From positions 1 to 48,454 of the forward strand of contig JAILMN010000026.1 of assembly GCA_024692565.1 (NCBI GenBank): a stretch of 48,454 bases of DNA, in the 5' to 3' direction. The notes under the pieces were generated by a model that was given only the letters and a program-made list of their open reading frames with translations, ran no database searches and was not told where the DNA came from. Made by a program: the position numbers and the translations under genes. Of this stretch, positions 26,201 to 34,642 are shown in pieces (the first letter of the stretch is position 1; each line of letters starts with the position of its first letter). The DNA is from Paludibacteraceae bacterium (lineage in GTDB: Bacteria > Bacteroidota > Bacteroidia > Bacteroidales > Paludibacteraceae).

Positions 26201-27283
26201 ATGAAACACACATTGCTTTGTTTGGCAGCTGTTTTGCTGGCCTCGACAGGTGCAGTTAACGCACAGAACAAGAAATCGGACGATGCGCAAGCGCAGTATG
26301 TTCGTTGTATCGCATTCTACAATCTCGAGAACCTTTTCGACACCATTCACGATGAGGGTAAGAAGGACTATGAGTACTTGCCTGACGGCGGTATGAAGTG
26401 GACTTCGTACAAGTACGAGCACAAGATCAAACGAATGGCTTATGCCGTTTCGCAGCTTGGTACGGACTATGATCCGCGTGGTGCGGCATGTATCGGTGTA
26501 GCCGAGGTAGAGAATATCGGTTGTTTGAATGACCTCTGCGCAGAGACAAACAGCAAGTACGGTCGTCGTCTGAAACCGATTTTGATTGAAGGTCCGGACC
26601 GTCGTGGTGTGGACGTAGGATTCCTGTATGACTCCACGCTTTTCAAGCCTGCTAAAGTGACCGGTTATGAGTTGAAAGCACACTATGCTGACGGCGGTGT
26701 GATCAAGACCCGTCTGCAACTGTTGGTATCGGGTTACCTGATCGGTGACGGTCGTCCGGAGAAGATTCATATGATTGTTAACCACTGGCCGAGCCGTTAC
26801 GGAGGCGAGCTTGCTTCCCGTCCGGGACGAGATACTTCTGCTATGCTGACCATGCATATATGCGACTCTATCTATCTCAAGGAGCCGAAGGCAAAGATCA
26901 TCATCATGGGTGACTTGAACGATGACCCGGATAACCACTCCTGCAAAGAGGTGCTCAAAGCACGCAAGAAACCGGAGCAGGTGGAGCCGAAGGGTTGGTA
27001 CAACACGATGTGGATTCACTTGGCTAACGGTACCGGAACGCTGTTCTACAACGGCGGTTGGAACCTCTTCGACCAGATTATCATCTCGGAGCCGCTGCTG
27101 AATGAAGACAAAGATAGCGGTCGTTGGGCATACTGGAAATCGCAGGTGTTCAACAAGCCGTTCTTGACCGTTCAGGAAGGTAAAGACAAGGGTGCTCCGC
27201 TGCGTACCCACAAGGCCGGCGTATGGCAGGATGGTTACGGAGACCACTTCCCGACGATGATCTATCTGATCAAGAAAAAATAA
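26201..27283 (+). CDS. Secreted endonuclease/exonuclease/phosphatase family protein
   Basis: 360 residues with a signal peptide (LLCLAAVLLASTGAVNA). Motifs of the EEP fold (Exo_endo_phos_3 type in Bacteroidota): FYNLENLFDTIHD at the first strand, GVAEVENIGCLNDL with the metal-binding Glu, VDVGFLYDS, IVNHWPSRYGGE, IIMGDLNDDPDN and YGDHFPTMIYL with the terminal Asp-His. The family contains DNases, phosphodiesterases and phosphatases. With the three endonuclease I genes it adds to a set of predicted secreted nucleases. First gene of a six-gene run through sufD. Confidence 0.88.
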   Translation: MKHTLLCLAAVLLASTGAVNAQNKKSDDAQAQYVRCIAFYNLENLFDTIHDEGKKDYEYLPDGGMKWTSYKYEHKIKRMAYAVSQLGTDYDPRGAACIGVAEVENIGCLNDLCAETNSKYGRRLKPILIEGPDRRGVDVGFLYDSTLFKPAKVTGYELKAHYADGGVIKTRLQLLVSGYLIGDGRPEKIHMIVNHWPSRYGGELASRPGRDTSAMLTMHICDSIYLKEPKAKIIIMGDLNDDPDNHSCKEVLKARKKPEQVEPKGWYNTMWIHLANGTGTLFYNGGWNLFDQIIISEPLLNEDKDSGRWAYWKSQVFNKPFLTVQEGKDKGAPLRTHKAGVWQDGYGDHFPTMIYLIKKK

Positions 27284-27292
27284 TCAATCATT

Positions 27293-27607
27293 ATGGCTTT
27301 GCAATTACGAAGAGATGCCACGCCTATCCGCATGCGTAATTACGGACGCATTGTGCAGGATATGATTTCCTACGCCTCGCAGATGACGCCGGGTGCGGAA
27401 CGGGATTCGCTGGAGTTGTATATCGCGCAATGTATGCGTCAACGCAACATTGTTTGGAATAAAGATCAAGAGCCCGGTATGGGTCGTGTGCGCGAAGACA
27501 TACGTCGTATGTCGGACGGCAGACTGACTTGCGATTCGCCGGCTTTTGAGCAACTCATGGGACAGACCGGTGCGCCTGTCGCAAACACCAAGAAAAAGAA
27601 AAAATAG
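27293..27607 (+). CDS. Short DUF4290-like protein
   Basis: 104 residues. The N-terminal part (MRNYGRIVQDMISYASQMTP and the following helix) matches the start of DUF4290, a Bacteroidota-specific helical family of unknown function. Family members are usually clearly longer, so this copy appears shortened, ending in a lysine-rich tail (NTKKKKK). No signal peptide; cytoplasmic. It sits 9 nt after the secreted phosphatase gene and 11 nt before prs. Confidence 0.6.
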   Translation: MALQLRRDATPIRMRNYGRIVQDMISYASQMTPGAERDSLELYIAQCMRQRNIVWNKDQEPGMGRVREDIRRMSDGRLTCDSPAFEQLMGQTGAPVANTKKKKK

Positions 27608-27618
27608 GCTAACGTATT

Positions 27619-28578
27619 ATGCAAGTAAACACTCGGTTCAAAATCTTCGCCGGTTCGAAGGGCGGGGCTTTGGCACAACGTATCTGCGATGAGTTGGGGT
27701 GCCAACTCGGACAACTGCATATCGACCGCTTTTCTGACGGCGAGTTCTGCACTTACTTTGAGGAGTCCGTTCGTGGGCAATCGGTTTATTTGGTACAACC
27801 GACTTGTCCGACCAGCGACAATCTGATGGAGTTGCTTCTGATGATCGATGCGGCCAAGCGCGCGAGTGCCAGCAAGGTGATTGCAGTCATTCCGTATTTC
27901 GGTTGGGCACGCCAGGACCGTAAGGACAAACCGCGTGTTTCTATCGGAGCCAAGTTGGTAGCCAATATGTTGCAGACCGCGGGTGCGGATCGTGTGATCA
28001 CCGTGGACTTGCATGCCGATCAGATTCAGGGTTTCTTCGATATCCCGGTAGATCATATCTATGGTTCGAATGTGCTGGCGCCGTATGTGGCTTCGCTCAA
28101 CCTCAAAAAATTGATTGTGGCTTCGCCGGATGTAGGCGGTTCCAAACGTGCATCTAATTTCGCAAAAAAACTGCATGTGATGACCGATCGCGAAGTGCCG
28201 ATGGTGATCTGTTATAAAAATCGTCCGGACTTCAATAAAGTGTCCGAGATCCGCGTGTTGGGTGATGTGTACGGCAAGGATGTTGTTATCTTCGATGATA
28301 TTGCCGATACAGCGGGTACGCTATGCAAGGCCGCAGAGGTGATGAAGGAAGGTGGCGCCAAATCGGTTCGTGCGGTGGTGACGCATGGTGTGCTGAGCGG
28401 CAACGCATGCAGCCGTATTGAGGAGAGTCCGTTGGAGCAACTGATCTGTACCGATTCGCTGCCGATTGATCCGGCTTGCTGCTCGAAACTGCATATTGAG
28501 AGCTTGGCGTTGCCTATCGCGCAAACTATTCGTGCCATTCAAAATCACACTTCTGTCAGCGAGACTAACGTTCGATGA
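27619..28578 (+). CDS. prs: Ribose-phosphate pyrophosphokinase
   Basis: 319 residues, normal length. It makes PRPP from ribose 5-phosphate and ATP. Motifs: RFSDGEFCTYFEESVRGQSV near the N-terminus, PYFGWARQDRKDKPR (flexible catalytic loop region), ITVDLHADQIQGFFDIPVDH, and the PRPP-binding loop VIFDDIADTAGTL near residue 225. Its stop overlaps the ATG of the downstream peptidase by 4 nt. Product feeds purine, pyrimidine, His and NAD synthesis. Confidence 0.96.
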   Translation: MQVNTRFKIFAGSKGGALAQRICDELGCQLGQLHIDRFSDGEFCTYFEESVRGQSVYLVQPTCPTSDNLMELLLMIDAAKRASASKVIAVIPYFGWARQDRKDKPRVSIGAKLVANMLQTAGADRVITVDLHADQIQGFFDIPVDHIYGSNVLAPYVASLNLKKLIVASPDVGGSKRASNFAKKLHVMTDREVPMVICYKNRPDFNKVSEIRVLGDVYGKDVVIFDDIADTAGTLCKAAEVMKEGGAKSVRAVVTHGVLSGNACSRIEESPLEQLICTDSLPIDPACCSKLHIESLALPIAQTIRAIQNHTSVSETNVR

Positions 28579-29576
28579 AAACCATTTATCATCATACATC
28601 TTTTATCATAAGCGCGATTTGTGTCGCGCTTATGCTTGTTTCTTGCGGTAAGAAACAGACCCCTGCTGGGCGTCCGGCTTTTCATTCGGATAGCGCGTAT
28701 GCATATATTGAGAAGCAGATGTCGTTTGGGCCGCGTGTGCCGAATAGCAAAGCGCATATGGATTGCGCCGTTTGGTTGATTGAGCAACTGCGTGCTTTTG
28801 GCGCTGAGGTGGAGTTGCAGAAAGGTTTCATGCCGGATTACAGTGGTCGTAATCAGCAGATTTATAATATCATAGGTCATTTTTATACGCCGGAAACGTC
28901 AGCGCGTCCGCGTATTTTATTAGGTGCACATTATGACACGCGGCCGTGGTGCGATGAGGAAGAACTGCTTTCTGACCGTCAGTATAATGTGCCCGGCGCT
29001 AACGACGGCGCCAGCGGAGTAGGTGTGCTGATGGAGGTAGCGCGTCAGTTAGGCATCAAGCAAGCGAGCGGAGAGATGGCTACTCCTGTGGATATTATTT
29101 TCTTCGATTGCGAAGATATGGGCACACCGCAGTTCTATACCGGTGCGGAGCGTGAGGACACCTGGTGTCTCGGTTCGCAACTATGGGCAACCAATTATGC
29201 AAAAGTCGCAAGTGATCAGGCGAAGCCGGTCTATCAGTATGGTATCGTATTAGATATGGTGGGTGCACCGGATGCGATTTTTCCGCAGGAGATGTACTCC
29301 ACGCAGTATGCAGCGAACTATCAGCAGCAGATCTGGCGTGCGGCGGAGCAATTAGGGCACGGAGCTGTTTTCTCTTCGCAACCTTCATATCCCATTACGG
29401 ATGACCATTATTATGTCAACTCGATTGCCGGCATTCCGTGCGTGGACGTGATTCATTACGACATGCGCAACGAAACCGGTTTCCCGTTTTGGTGGCACAC
29501 GCGCAAAGATGACCTCTCCAATATCTCCAAATCTACCCTTCAGGCGGTTGGAGAAGTGGTTATGAGTCAGTTGTGA
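28575..29576 (+). CDS. M28-family lipoprotein, glutaminyl-peptide cyclotransferase-like
   Basis: 333 residues. Lipobox LVSC near residue 24. The zinc-binding M28 pattern is visible: LLGAHYDTRPWCDEE, GANDGASGVGVLMEVARQL, FFDCEDMG, a metal-ligand Asp in LDMVGAPDAIF, and the final His region around CVDVIHYD. This arrangement matches secreted glutaminyl cyclases of Bacteroidota, which convert N-terminal Gln to pyroglutamate, as much as aminopeptidases; sequence alone cannot separate the two. Pyroglutamate formation at mature N-termini after signal-peptide cleavage is known in this phylum. Confidence 0.85.
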   Translation: MKTIYHHTSFIISAICVALMLVSCGKKQTPAGRPAFHSDSAYAYIEKQMSFGPRVPNSKAHMDCAVWLIEQLRAFGAEVELQKGFMPDYSGRNQQIYNIIGHFYTPETSARPRILLGAHYDTRPWCDEEELLSDRQYNVPGANDGASGVGVLMEVARQLGIKQASGEMATPVDIIFFDCEDMGTPQFYTGAEREDTWCLGSQLWATNYAKVASDQAKPVYQYGIVLDMVGAPDAIFPQEMYSTQYAANYQQQIWRAAEQLGHGAVFSSQPSYPITDDHYYVNSIAGIPCVDVIHYDMRNETGFPFWWHTRKDDLSNISKSTLQAVGEVVMSQL

Positions 29577-29592
29577 TTAAGAGCATACGATT

Positions 29593-30336
29593 ATGAATAA
29601 ACTGCTGGAAATAAAGAATCTGCACGCTTCGATAGGCGGGAAAGAGATATTGAAGGGCGTTAATCTCGTGGTTAACGAGGGCGAGGTACACGCTATAATG
29701 GGGCCTAACGGCGCAGGCAAATCGACGCTGAGTGCTGTGTTGACCGGTAATCCGGCATATGAAGTGACGGCAGGCGAGGTGTATCTGCGCGGGGAGAACC
29801 TGCTGACGATGGAGCCGGAGGTACGTGCGCGTGCAGGCGTGTTCCTTAGTTTTCAATATCCCGTCGAGATACCTGGCGTGAGTATGACCAATTTCATGCG
29901 CACTGCAGTGAATGAGAAACGGGCATACGAAGGCAAAGAACCGCTTTCTGCCAAAGAGTTTCTTGCTCTCATGCGCGAGAAGAAAAAACTGCTCGAATTA
30001 CCGGATAAGTTAAACAACCGTTCGGTCAACGAAGGCTTCTCCGGCGGCGAGAAGAAGAAAAACGAAATCTTCCAAATGGCGATGTTGGAGCCCTGTTTGT
30101 CTATTCTTGACGAGACCGATTCGGGTTTGGATATTGATGCGTTGCGTATCGTGGCAGAAGGAGTTAATCGCCTGAAGACGCCGCAGAACGCCTCCATCGT
30201 CATCACCCACTATCAGCGTCTGCTGGACTATATCGTTCCGGATTTTGTACATGTGTTAGCCGACGGACAGATCGTGAAGACAGGCGATAAAACCCTGGCG
30301 CTTGAACTCGAAGAGAAAGGGTATGAGGGTTTCTAA
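29593..30336 (+). CDS. sufC: Fe-S cluster assembly ATPase SufC
   Basis: 247 residues. ABC ATPase motifs: Walker A MGPNGAGKST near residue 37, Q-loop region LSFQYPVEIPGVSM, signature NEGFSGGEKKKNEIFQ, Walker B LSILDETDSGLD, H-loop VITHYQRLLDYI. Such SufC proteins work with SufB and SufD in Fe-S cluster assembly. Unusually, no sufB precedes it; the upstream gene is an M28 peptidase. It overlaps the next gene, a short sufD, by 14 nt. Confidence 0.95.
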   Translation: MNKLLEIKNLHASIGGKEILKGVNLVVNEGEVHAIMGPNGAGKSTLSAVLTGNPAYEVTAGEVYLRGENLLTMEPEVRARAGVFLSFQYPVEIPGVSMTNFMRTAVNEKRAYEGKEPLSAKEFLALMREKKKLLELPDKLNNRSVNEGFSGGEKKKNEIFQMAMLEPCLSILDETDSGLDIDALRIVAEGVNRLKTPQNASIVITHYQRLLDYIVPDFVHVLADGQIVKTGDKTLALELEEKGYEGF

Positions 30337-30940
30337 AGGCGACATATTCGAGCGCGTCTTCATCAACGAGGAGGTACATCTTCAGCTTGATCAGGAAGCA
30401 GGTTCGCATGTGAAGATACATGTGATCAATGCGCCGTTTTCGATTACGGTTAACCAATTGGAGGAAGGCTGCCATACGGAGATTTACGGCTTAGAGCACT
30501 TGCATGGCGAGGAAAATGTGACAGCCGAAACACATGTAACGCATGCGGTAGGAGGAGGTTCGTCCACGCAGTTGATCAAATTCGTGCTGGCGGACAACGC
30601 TCGTGGACGATTCATCGGAGATCTGAAGATTGCTCCGGATGCGCAACAGACCGAAGCGCATCAGACGAATCGCAATCTGCTGCTGAGCGAAACGGCACAG
30701 ATGCGTACCCAGCCGCAACTTGAGATATACGCCGACGACGTGAAAGCAACGCACGGCGCGAGCACCGGTCAGTTGGATGAGTCGGCACTTTTCTACATGC
30801 AGCAGCGCGGCATCAGCAAACAAAAAGCGCGCCAACTGCTCGTTAACGCGTTTATGAAAGATGTGATTGAAGTTATCAGTGATCAGTATTCAGATGTCAG
30901 AGAGCAATTACTGAACGCGATTGATGGCGTAGTCGAGTAA
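30323..30940 (+). CDS. sufD: Short SufD-like Fe-S assembly protein
   Basis: 205 residues from the ATG at 30323, preceded by GAAGAGAAAGG; a longer frame begins at TTG 30302. The visible part is the SufBD core: alternating beta-helix strands (EENVTAETHVTHAVGGGSST, RFIGDLKIAP, LEIYADDVKATHGASTGQLD) then the C-terminal helices (ISKQKARQLLVNAFMKDVIE). The conserved ATHGA motif is kept. Usual SufD proteins are about twice as long; the N-terminal helical domain and early beta-helix strands are absent. No cysteine desulfurase (sufS) follows. Heptamer repeats occupy the C-terminal VISDQYSDVREQ. The last 33 nt overlap the convergent polyprenyl synthase gene. Confidence 0.85.
   Translation: MRVSKGDIFERVFINEEVHLQLDQEAGSHVKIHVINAPFSITVNQLEEGCHTEIYGLEHLHGEENVTAETHVTHAVGGGSSTQLIKFVLADNARGRFIGDLKIAPDAQQTEAHQTNRNLLLSETAQMRTQPQLEIYADDVKATHGASTGQLDESALFYMQQRGISKQKARQLLVNAFMKDVIEVISDQYSDVREQLLNAIDGVVE
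30872..30906 (+). repeat. GTnnTCA heptamer repeat in sufD
   Basis: Units GTTATCA, GTGATCA, GTATTCA, GATGTCA, GAGAGCA encode VISDQYSDVREQ near the C-terminus. Confidence 0.75.
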
Positions 30941-31900
30941 CGCCAGCAAGCTTGTTTTTTCTTCGCAGTCACGGAATACGCTCAGCGCTTCTGTGGCTTC
31001 TTTTTTGAAAGATAGCATCCGCTGCACAGCATACTCGTCACCTTTGAATCGCAGCACGAAGGCTTTTATTTCCTGCAATGCTTTTTCGGTATCCAATACT
31101 TCGCTATGCGCCGCGAGCAATTCACCCAGCGCTTTGATGTGTTCGGCTTCGTCTTGCGGTGCTCTGCGGAGTGCTTCTATGAGCGGAAGCGTCACTTTGC
31201 CGTCCCGCAGGTCACTCATCGTGGGTTTGCCGATTTCTTCGAGGTCGCTATAGTCGAAGATATCGTCTTTGATTTGGAAGCACAGTCCCAACAAGCGTCC
31301 GTAGTCGCGCAGCGCAGCCCGTTGACGCGGCGTACAACCGGCACTCTCTGCTCCGGCTTCGGCGCAGGCTTGGAAGAGTTGAGCCGTCTTCTGCTCAATC
31401 ACTTGGAAATAACGCTCTTCATCTATCCACATCGATTGCCCGACGTGCAATTGCACCATCTCGCCGCTACTCAGGCTCTTGCCTAAGTTCGATACGATCT
31501 CTAAAATGCGGATATTGCGTACTTCGGCAACCAGCCCGATCACTTTCGCCAGCATGTAATCGCCGATGAGTACCGCTACTTTGTTGGTCCACTTGGTGTG
31601 AACGGCGGCTACTCCCCGTCGTGTGTCGGAACTATCAACGACGTCATCGTGAATGAGGCTGGCCGTATGCAGCAGCTCCAAAGCTACCGCCGAACGATGG
31701 GTTTTGTCGGTGACGGGATTGCAGATCTGCGCACTGAGCATCACCAACAACGGTCGCAACTGTTTGCCGCGACGCGCACCAACATAACGGAGTACTTCCT
31801 GCTGCAGTTTGTTATCTGCTCGCAGGGAAGTCTCCATCAGTCGTTCATACTGTTTCCATTCAGCCTCTATCGGCCGTCGTATGTCTTCTAAAAGTGCCAT
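30908..31900 (-). CDS. Polyprenyl diphosphate synthase (trans-isoprenyl)
   Basis: 330 residues. The two aspartate-rich motifs are present: LIHDDVVDSSDTRRG (first, about residues 83-97) and LCFQIKDDIFDYSD (second, about residue 215); RRGKQLRPLL near residue 44 binds diphosphate. It makes a long-chain prenyl diphosphate by head-to-tail addition of IPP, probably for menaquinone side chains. Chain length cannot be fixed from sequence. It lies 29 nt downstream of efp in a two-gene minus-strand unit and overlaps the 3' end of sufD tail to tail. Confidence 0.93.
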   Translation of the reverse strand: MALLEDIRRPIEAEWKQYERLMETSLRADNKLQQEVLRYVGARRGKQLRPLLVMLSAQICNPVTDKTHRSAVALELLHTASLIHDDVVDSSDTRRGVAAVHTKWTNKVAVLIGDYMLAKVIGLVAEVRNIRILEIVSNLGKSLSSGEMVQLHVGQSMWIDEERYFQVIEQKTAQLFQACAEAGAESAGCTPRQRAALRDYGRLLGLCFQIKDDIFDYSDLEEIGKPTMSDLRDGKVTLPLIEALRRAPQDEAEHIKALGELLAAHSEVLDTEKALQEIKAFVLRFKGDEYAVQRMLSFKKEATEALSVFRDCEEKTSLLALLDYAINRVQ

Positions 31901-31929
31901 TGGCCAAGAGTGGTCAATGAGAAAATTGC

Positions 31930-32493
31930 TTAGCGAACGCGCTCGCAGTAAGAACCGTCACGAGTGTCCACGCGCACGATCTCACCTTCGTTGATGAACA
32001 ACGGAACGCGGATCTCTGCGCCGGTCTCCAACGTAGCAGGTTTGAGCGTGTTGGTAGCGGTGTCGCCTTTCAGACCAGGCTCGGTGTAGGTGATAGCCAA
32101 CTCTACTTTCGTCGGCAACTCAGCAAAGAGGATGGTTTCCGACGAAGCGTCCGAAACGACGTCACAGGTCATACCTTCTTTGAGGAAGTCCACACCGGTG
32201 ATCAAGTCATGAGCGATAGGTACTTGCTCGAAGGTCTCGTTGTTCATGAAGATATAGTCCTCACCCTCTTTGTAAAGGAACTGATACGGACGACGCTCTA
32301 CGCGTACATCTTCCAGTTTCTCACCGATGTTGAAGCGGCGCTCCAATACGCGACCATCGACTACATCTTTGAATTTAACACGCATGATGGTGTTACCTTT
32401 TCCCGGCTTAACGTGCAGGAACTCAATTACGAAATACAAACGTCCGTCCATGCGGATGCAAACGCCATTCTTAATGTCTTGACTGTTTATCAT
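31930..32493 (-). CDS. efp: Translation elongation factor P
   Basis: 187 residues, normal length. Domain I has the loop FLHVKPGKGNTIMRVKFKDV with the Lys that in other bacteria may be modified to help ribosomes through polyproline. Domains II and III follow (YIFMNNETFEQVPI; GDTATNTLKPATLETGAEIR; VPLFINEGEIVRVDTRDGSY). No EpmA or EpmB gene is nearby. Its divergent promoter interlocks with that of marC. Confidence 0.95.
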   Translation of the reverse strand: MINSQDIKNGVCIRMDGRLYFVIEFLHVKPGKGNTIMRVKFKDVVDGRVLERRFNIGEKLEDVRVERRPYQFLYKEGEDYIFMNNETFEQVPIAHDLITGVDFLKEGMTCDVVSDASSETILFAELPTKVELAITYTEPGLKGDTATNTLKPATLETGAEIRVPLFINEGEIVRVDTRDGSYCERVR

Positions 32494-32529
32494 ACTCGTA
32501 TAAAATTATAAATTTTCACAAAATCGCGG

Positions 32530-32561
32530 CAAAATTACAAAATTTCTTGCACATATGCAAA
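32530..32561 (-). promoter_or_regulatory. Promoter for efp, interlocked with the marC promoter
   Basis: Minus strand TTTG (32561-32558), 20-nt spacer starting CATATGTGCA, TAATTTTG (32537-32530). Its -33 box is one arm of the near-palindrome TTGCACATATGCAAA shared with the plus-strand promoter. Confidence 0.82.
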
Positions 32562-32577
32562 TTTTTTACTAATTTTG
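32546..32577 (+). promoter_or_regulatory. Promoter for marC operon
   Basis: CTTG at 32546-32549, 20-nt spacer starting CACATATGCA, TAATTTTG at 32570-32577, then CAGTCC. It overlaps the efp promoter by 16 nt. Confidence 0.8.
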
Positions 32578-32599
32578 CAGTCCAATTTGATAAAAACGT

Positions 32600-33211
32600 A
32601 TGGAAGCAATACAAAATTTCTTTGGTACGGTGGACATTTGGCAAGTATTGTCCTCGTTTATTTTCCTGATCGCTATCATCGATCCGTTCGGTAATATACC
32701 GGTTACTATCTCGATGGAGAAGAAGGGAATCAAGATTCATCCGAAGAAGGTAGTAATCGCCAGCTTTGTGATCCTTTTGGCCTTCTTGTTCTTGGGCGAA
32801 TGGATCCTCAAACTCTTCGGCGTGCAGATTGAATATTTCGCTATTGCCGGTGGATTTATCATTTTCTTGATGGCATTGGAGATGATCTTGGACATTACGA
32901 TCTTCCAGAATGACAAGTTGGAGGGGCAAGTGGATTCGGGTAGCTCAATTGTACCTTTGGCATTCCCGATGTATGCGGGTCCCGGTGCGTTCACGGCGCT
33001 GTTGGCTATCACGGCGGAGTATAGTATCGGTAGTTTGTGTATCTCGTTGCTGCTGTGCATGATCGTGCTGTATTTAGTGCTGGTGGGTACGCACTGGTTG
33101 ACCAAATATCTGGGAACGACGGCGCTGTATATCATCCGTAAGTTCTTTGGTATCATCGTGCTCGCTATCGCATGTAAACTGATGTTCGGCAATTTGGCTG
33201 TTGTATTCTAA
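32600..33211 (+). CDS. MarC family integral membrane protein
   Basis: 203 residues with six hydrophobic helices. MarC signatures: FIFLIAIIDPFGNIPV in the first helix, then VVIASFVILLAFLFLGEWIL, FAIAGGFIIFLMALEMIL, and PLAFPMYAGPGAFTALLAI. The family lies in the bacterial inner membrane; transport function is not established. First gene of a tight operon with rpiB, a radical SAM gene and an MBL hydrolase. Confidence 0.9.
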   Translation: MEAIQNFFGTVDIWQVLSSFIFLIAIIDPFGNIPVTISMEKKGIKIHPKKVVIASFVILLAFLFLGEWILKLFGVQIEYFAIAGGFIIFLMALEMILDITIFQNDKLEGQVDSGSSIVPLAFPMYAGPGAFTALLAITAEYSIGSLCISLLLCMIVLYLVLVGTHWLTKYLGTTALYIIRKFFGIIVLAIACKLMFGNLAVVF

Positions 33212-33222
33212 ATTTTCGATAT

Positions 33223-33672
33223 ATGAAAAAGTTATCAGAAATGCGTCTTGCGTTGGCTTCTGACCACGCAGGTTTTGCGCTCAAGCAGAAAGTAGTTGCA
33301 TTCTTGGAGTCACAGGGTGCTCAGACCCATGATTTCGGTTGCTATAACACCGACAGTTGTGACTATCCGGATTTCGCTCACCCCTTGGCTGAGGCTGTAG
33401 AGAAAGGCGAGTTCGATTTCGGTATCGTCATCTGCTCCACGGGTAATGGTATCTGCATCACAGCGAATAAGCATCAGGGCATTCGTGCGGCATTGTGTTG
33501 GGACACTCCGTTAGCGGAGTTGGCGCGCCAGCATAACAATGCGAATGTGTTAGGTATGCCGGCTAACTTCATCTCCGAGGAGAAGGCGCTGGCTATCGTT
33601 CGCACATTCTTCAGTACCGATTTTGAAGGCGGACGTCATGAGCGTCGTGTATCTAAAATCGCGATTCATTAA
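33223..33672 (+). CDS. rpiB: Ribose 5-phosphate isomerase B
   Basis: 149 residues. RpiB/LacAB fold: LALASDHAGFALKQKVVAFL, DFGCYNTDSCDYPDFAHPLA, catalytic Cys in IVICSTGNGICITANKHQGI, and LARQHNNANVLGMPAN. It interconverts ribulose 5-phosphate and ribose 5-phosphate, supplying the substrate used by Prs encoded elsewhere in this window. Its 3' end overlaps the radical SAM gene by 35 nt. Confidence 0.95.
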   Translation: MKKLSEMRLALASDHAGFALKQKVVAFLESQGAQTHDFGCYNTDSCDYPDFAHPLAEAVEKGEFDFGIVICSTGNGICITANKHQGIRAALCWDTPLAELARQHNNANVLGMPANFISEEKALAIVRTFFSTDFEGGRHERRVSKIAIH

Positions 33673-34642
33673 TGCGCTGAAGTGCTATTGGAACTACGCA
33701 CTGAGTCTGTTCGGCTTGGTGCGTATTTCGCATGCGCCGCTGTTTGTGTCGGTTGAACCAGCGGCGGTGTGTCAACTGCGTTGCCCGGAATGCCCTGTTG
33801 GTCTTCGGCAATCGTCAATTACTCATCAATCGTCAATCAATCGTACCTCGTCAATCGTCCAATCGTCAATCCCAACGATGTCCCTTGACCTCTGGCATCG
33901 AGTGCTCTCGGAAATACGCGATACGGCTTTTATCGTGCAGTTCTATTTTCAGGGTGAACCGCTGTTGAATAAAGACCTGCCAAAGATGATTGCAGAGGCG
34001 CATGAGGCGGGATTGTACACCATCGTGAGCACCAACGCGCAGGCGTTGACACCGGAGTTGGCGAAGGCGTTGGCAGCAGCCGGTTTGAATCGAATCATCG
34101 TTTCTATGGACGGTTTGTCGGAAGCATCTTATGGCACGTACCGAATAGGAGGAAACCTGGCGCAGACGAAAGCGGCATTACTATATCTGCGGGAAGCGAA
34201 AGAGCAGTTAAAATCGCGTATGACGATAGAGTTGCAATGCCTGCGTTTGCGCACGAATGAACACGAATGGGCGGAATTCAAACGCCGATACAAACAGTTA
34301 GGTGCAGATCGGTTGGTATTCAAAACCGCACAACTCTATGACTACGCAAACGGCCATCCGTTGATGCCTTCCGATGAACGCTATAGTCGTTATATCAAAG
34401 GCGCAGACGGCTTGTATCATCGTCGTCGGTTGAGCAGAATATGTTGGCGCGCCTGGAGCGGAGTAGTGGTGACGACGAATGGCGAAGTGTTGCCTTGCTG
34501 TTACGACAAGTCCTGCGCGCACGCGTATGGTAATATTAAGGTGTCGTCATTGCGCGAATTGTTCGGAAACGAGAAAGCGCTTGCTTTCCGTCGTGCCGCC
34601 CTCCAACAAACCCCTTCTATCTGCCAAGAATGCTACAAATAA
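33638..34642 (+). CDS. Radical SAM/SPASM-domain protein
   Basis: 334 residues from the ATG at 33638, overlapping the end of rpiB. The CxxxCxxC motif lies in AAVCQLRCPECPVG near residue 48. FYFQGEPLLNKDLPKMIAEA, IVSTNAQALTP and IVSMDGLSEASYGTYR are typical TIM-barrel SAM-binding strands. The C-terminus has a SPASM-like cysteine set: ICWRAWSGVVVTTNGEVLPC followed by CYDKSC and a final CQEC. The substrate is unknown; candidates include peptide or cofactor modification. Right after the cluster motif a 62-nt TCAATCG-type repeat adds about 20 residues (RQSSITHQSSINRTSSIVQS and on), where related proteins have a short loop. The downstream MBL gene overlaps it by 13 nt. Confidence 0.88.
   Translation: MSVVYLKSRFINALKCYWNYALSLFGLVRISHAPLFVSVEPAAVCQLRCPECPVGLRQSSITHQSSINRTSSIVQSSIPTMSLDLWHRVLSEIRDTAFIVQFYFQGEPLLNKDLPKMIAEAHEAGLYTIVSTNAQALTPELAKALAAAGLNRIIVSMDGLSEASYGTYRIGGNLAQTKAALLYLREAKEQLKSRMTIELQCLRLRTNEHEWAEFKRRYKQLGADRLVFKTAQLYDYANGHPLMPSDERYSRYIKGADGLYHRRRLSRICWRAWSGVVVTTNGEVLPCCYDKSCAHAYGNIKVSSLRELFGNEKALAFRRAALQQTPSICQECYK
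33809..33870 (+). repeat. TCAATCG heptamer insert in the radical SAM gene
   Basis: Contains a 46-nt stretch (33825-33870) identical to 34762-34807 in the next gene, but read in a different frame. It encodes a Ser/Gln/Ile-rich loop after the CxxxCxxC motif. Confidence 0.92.
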
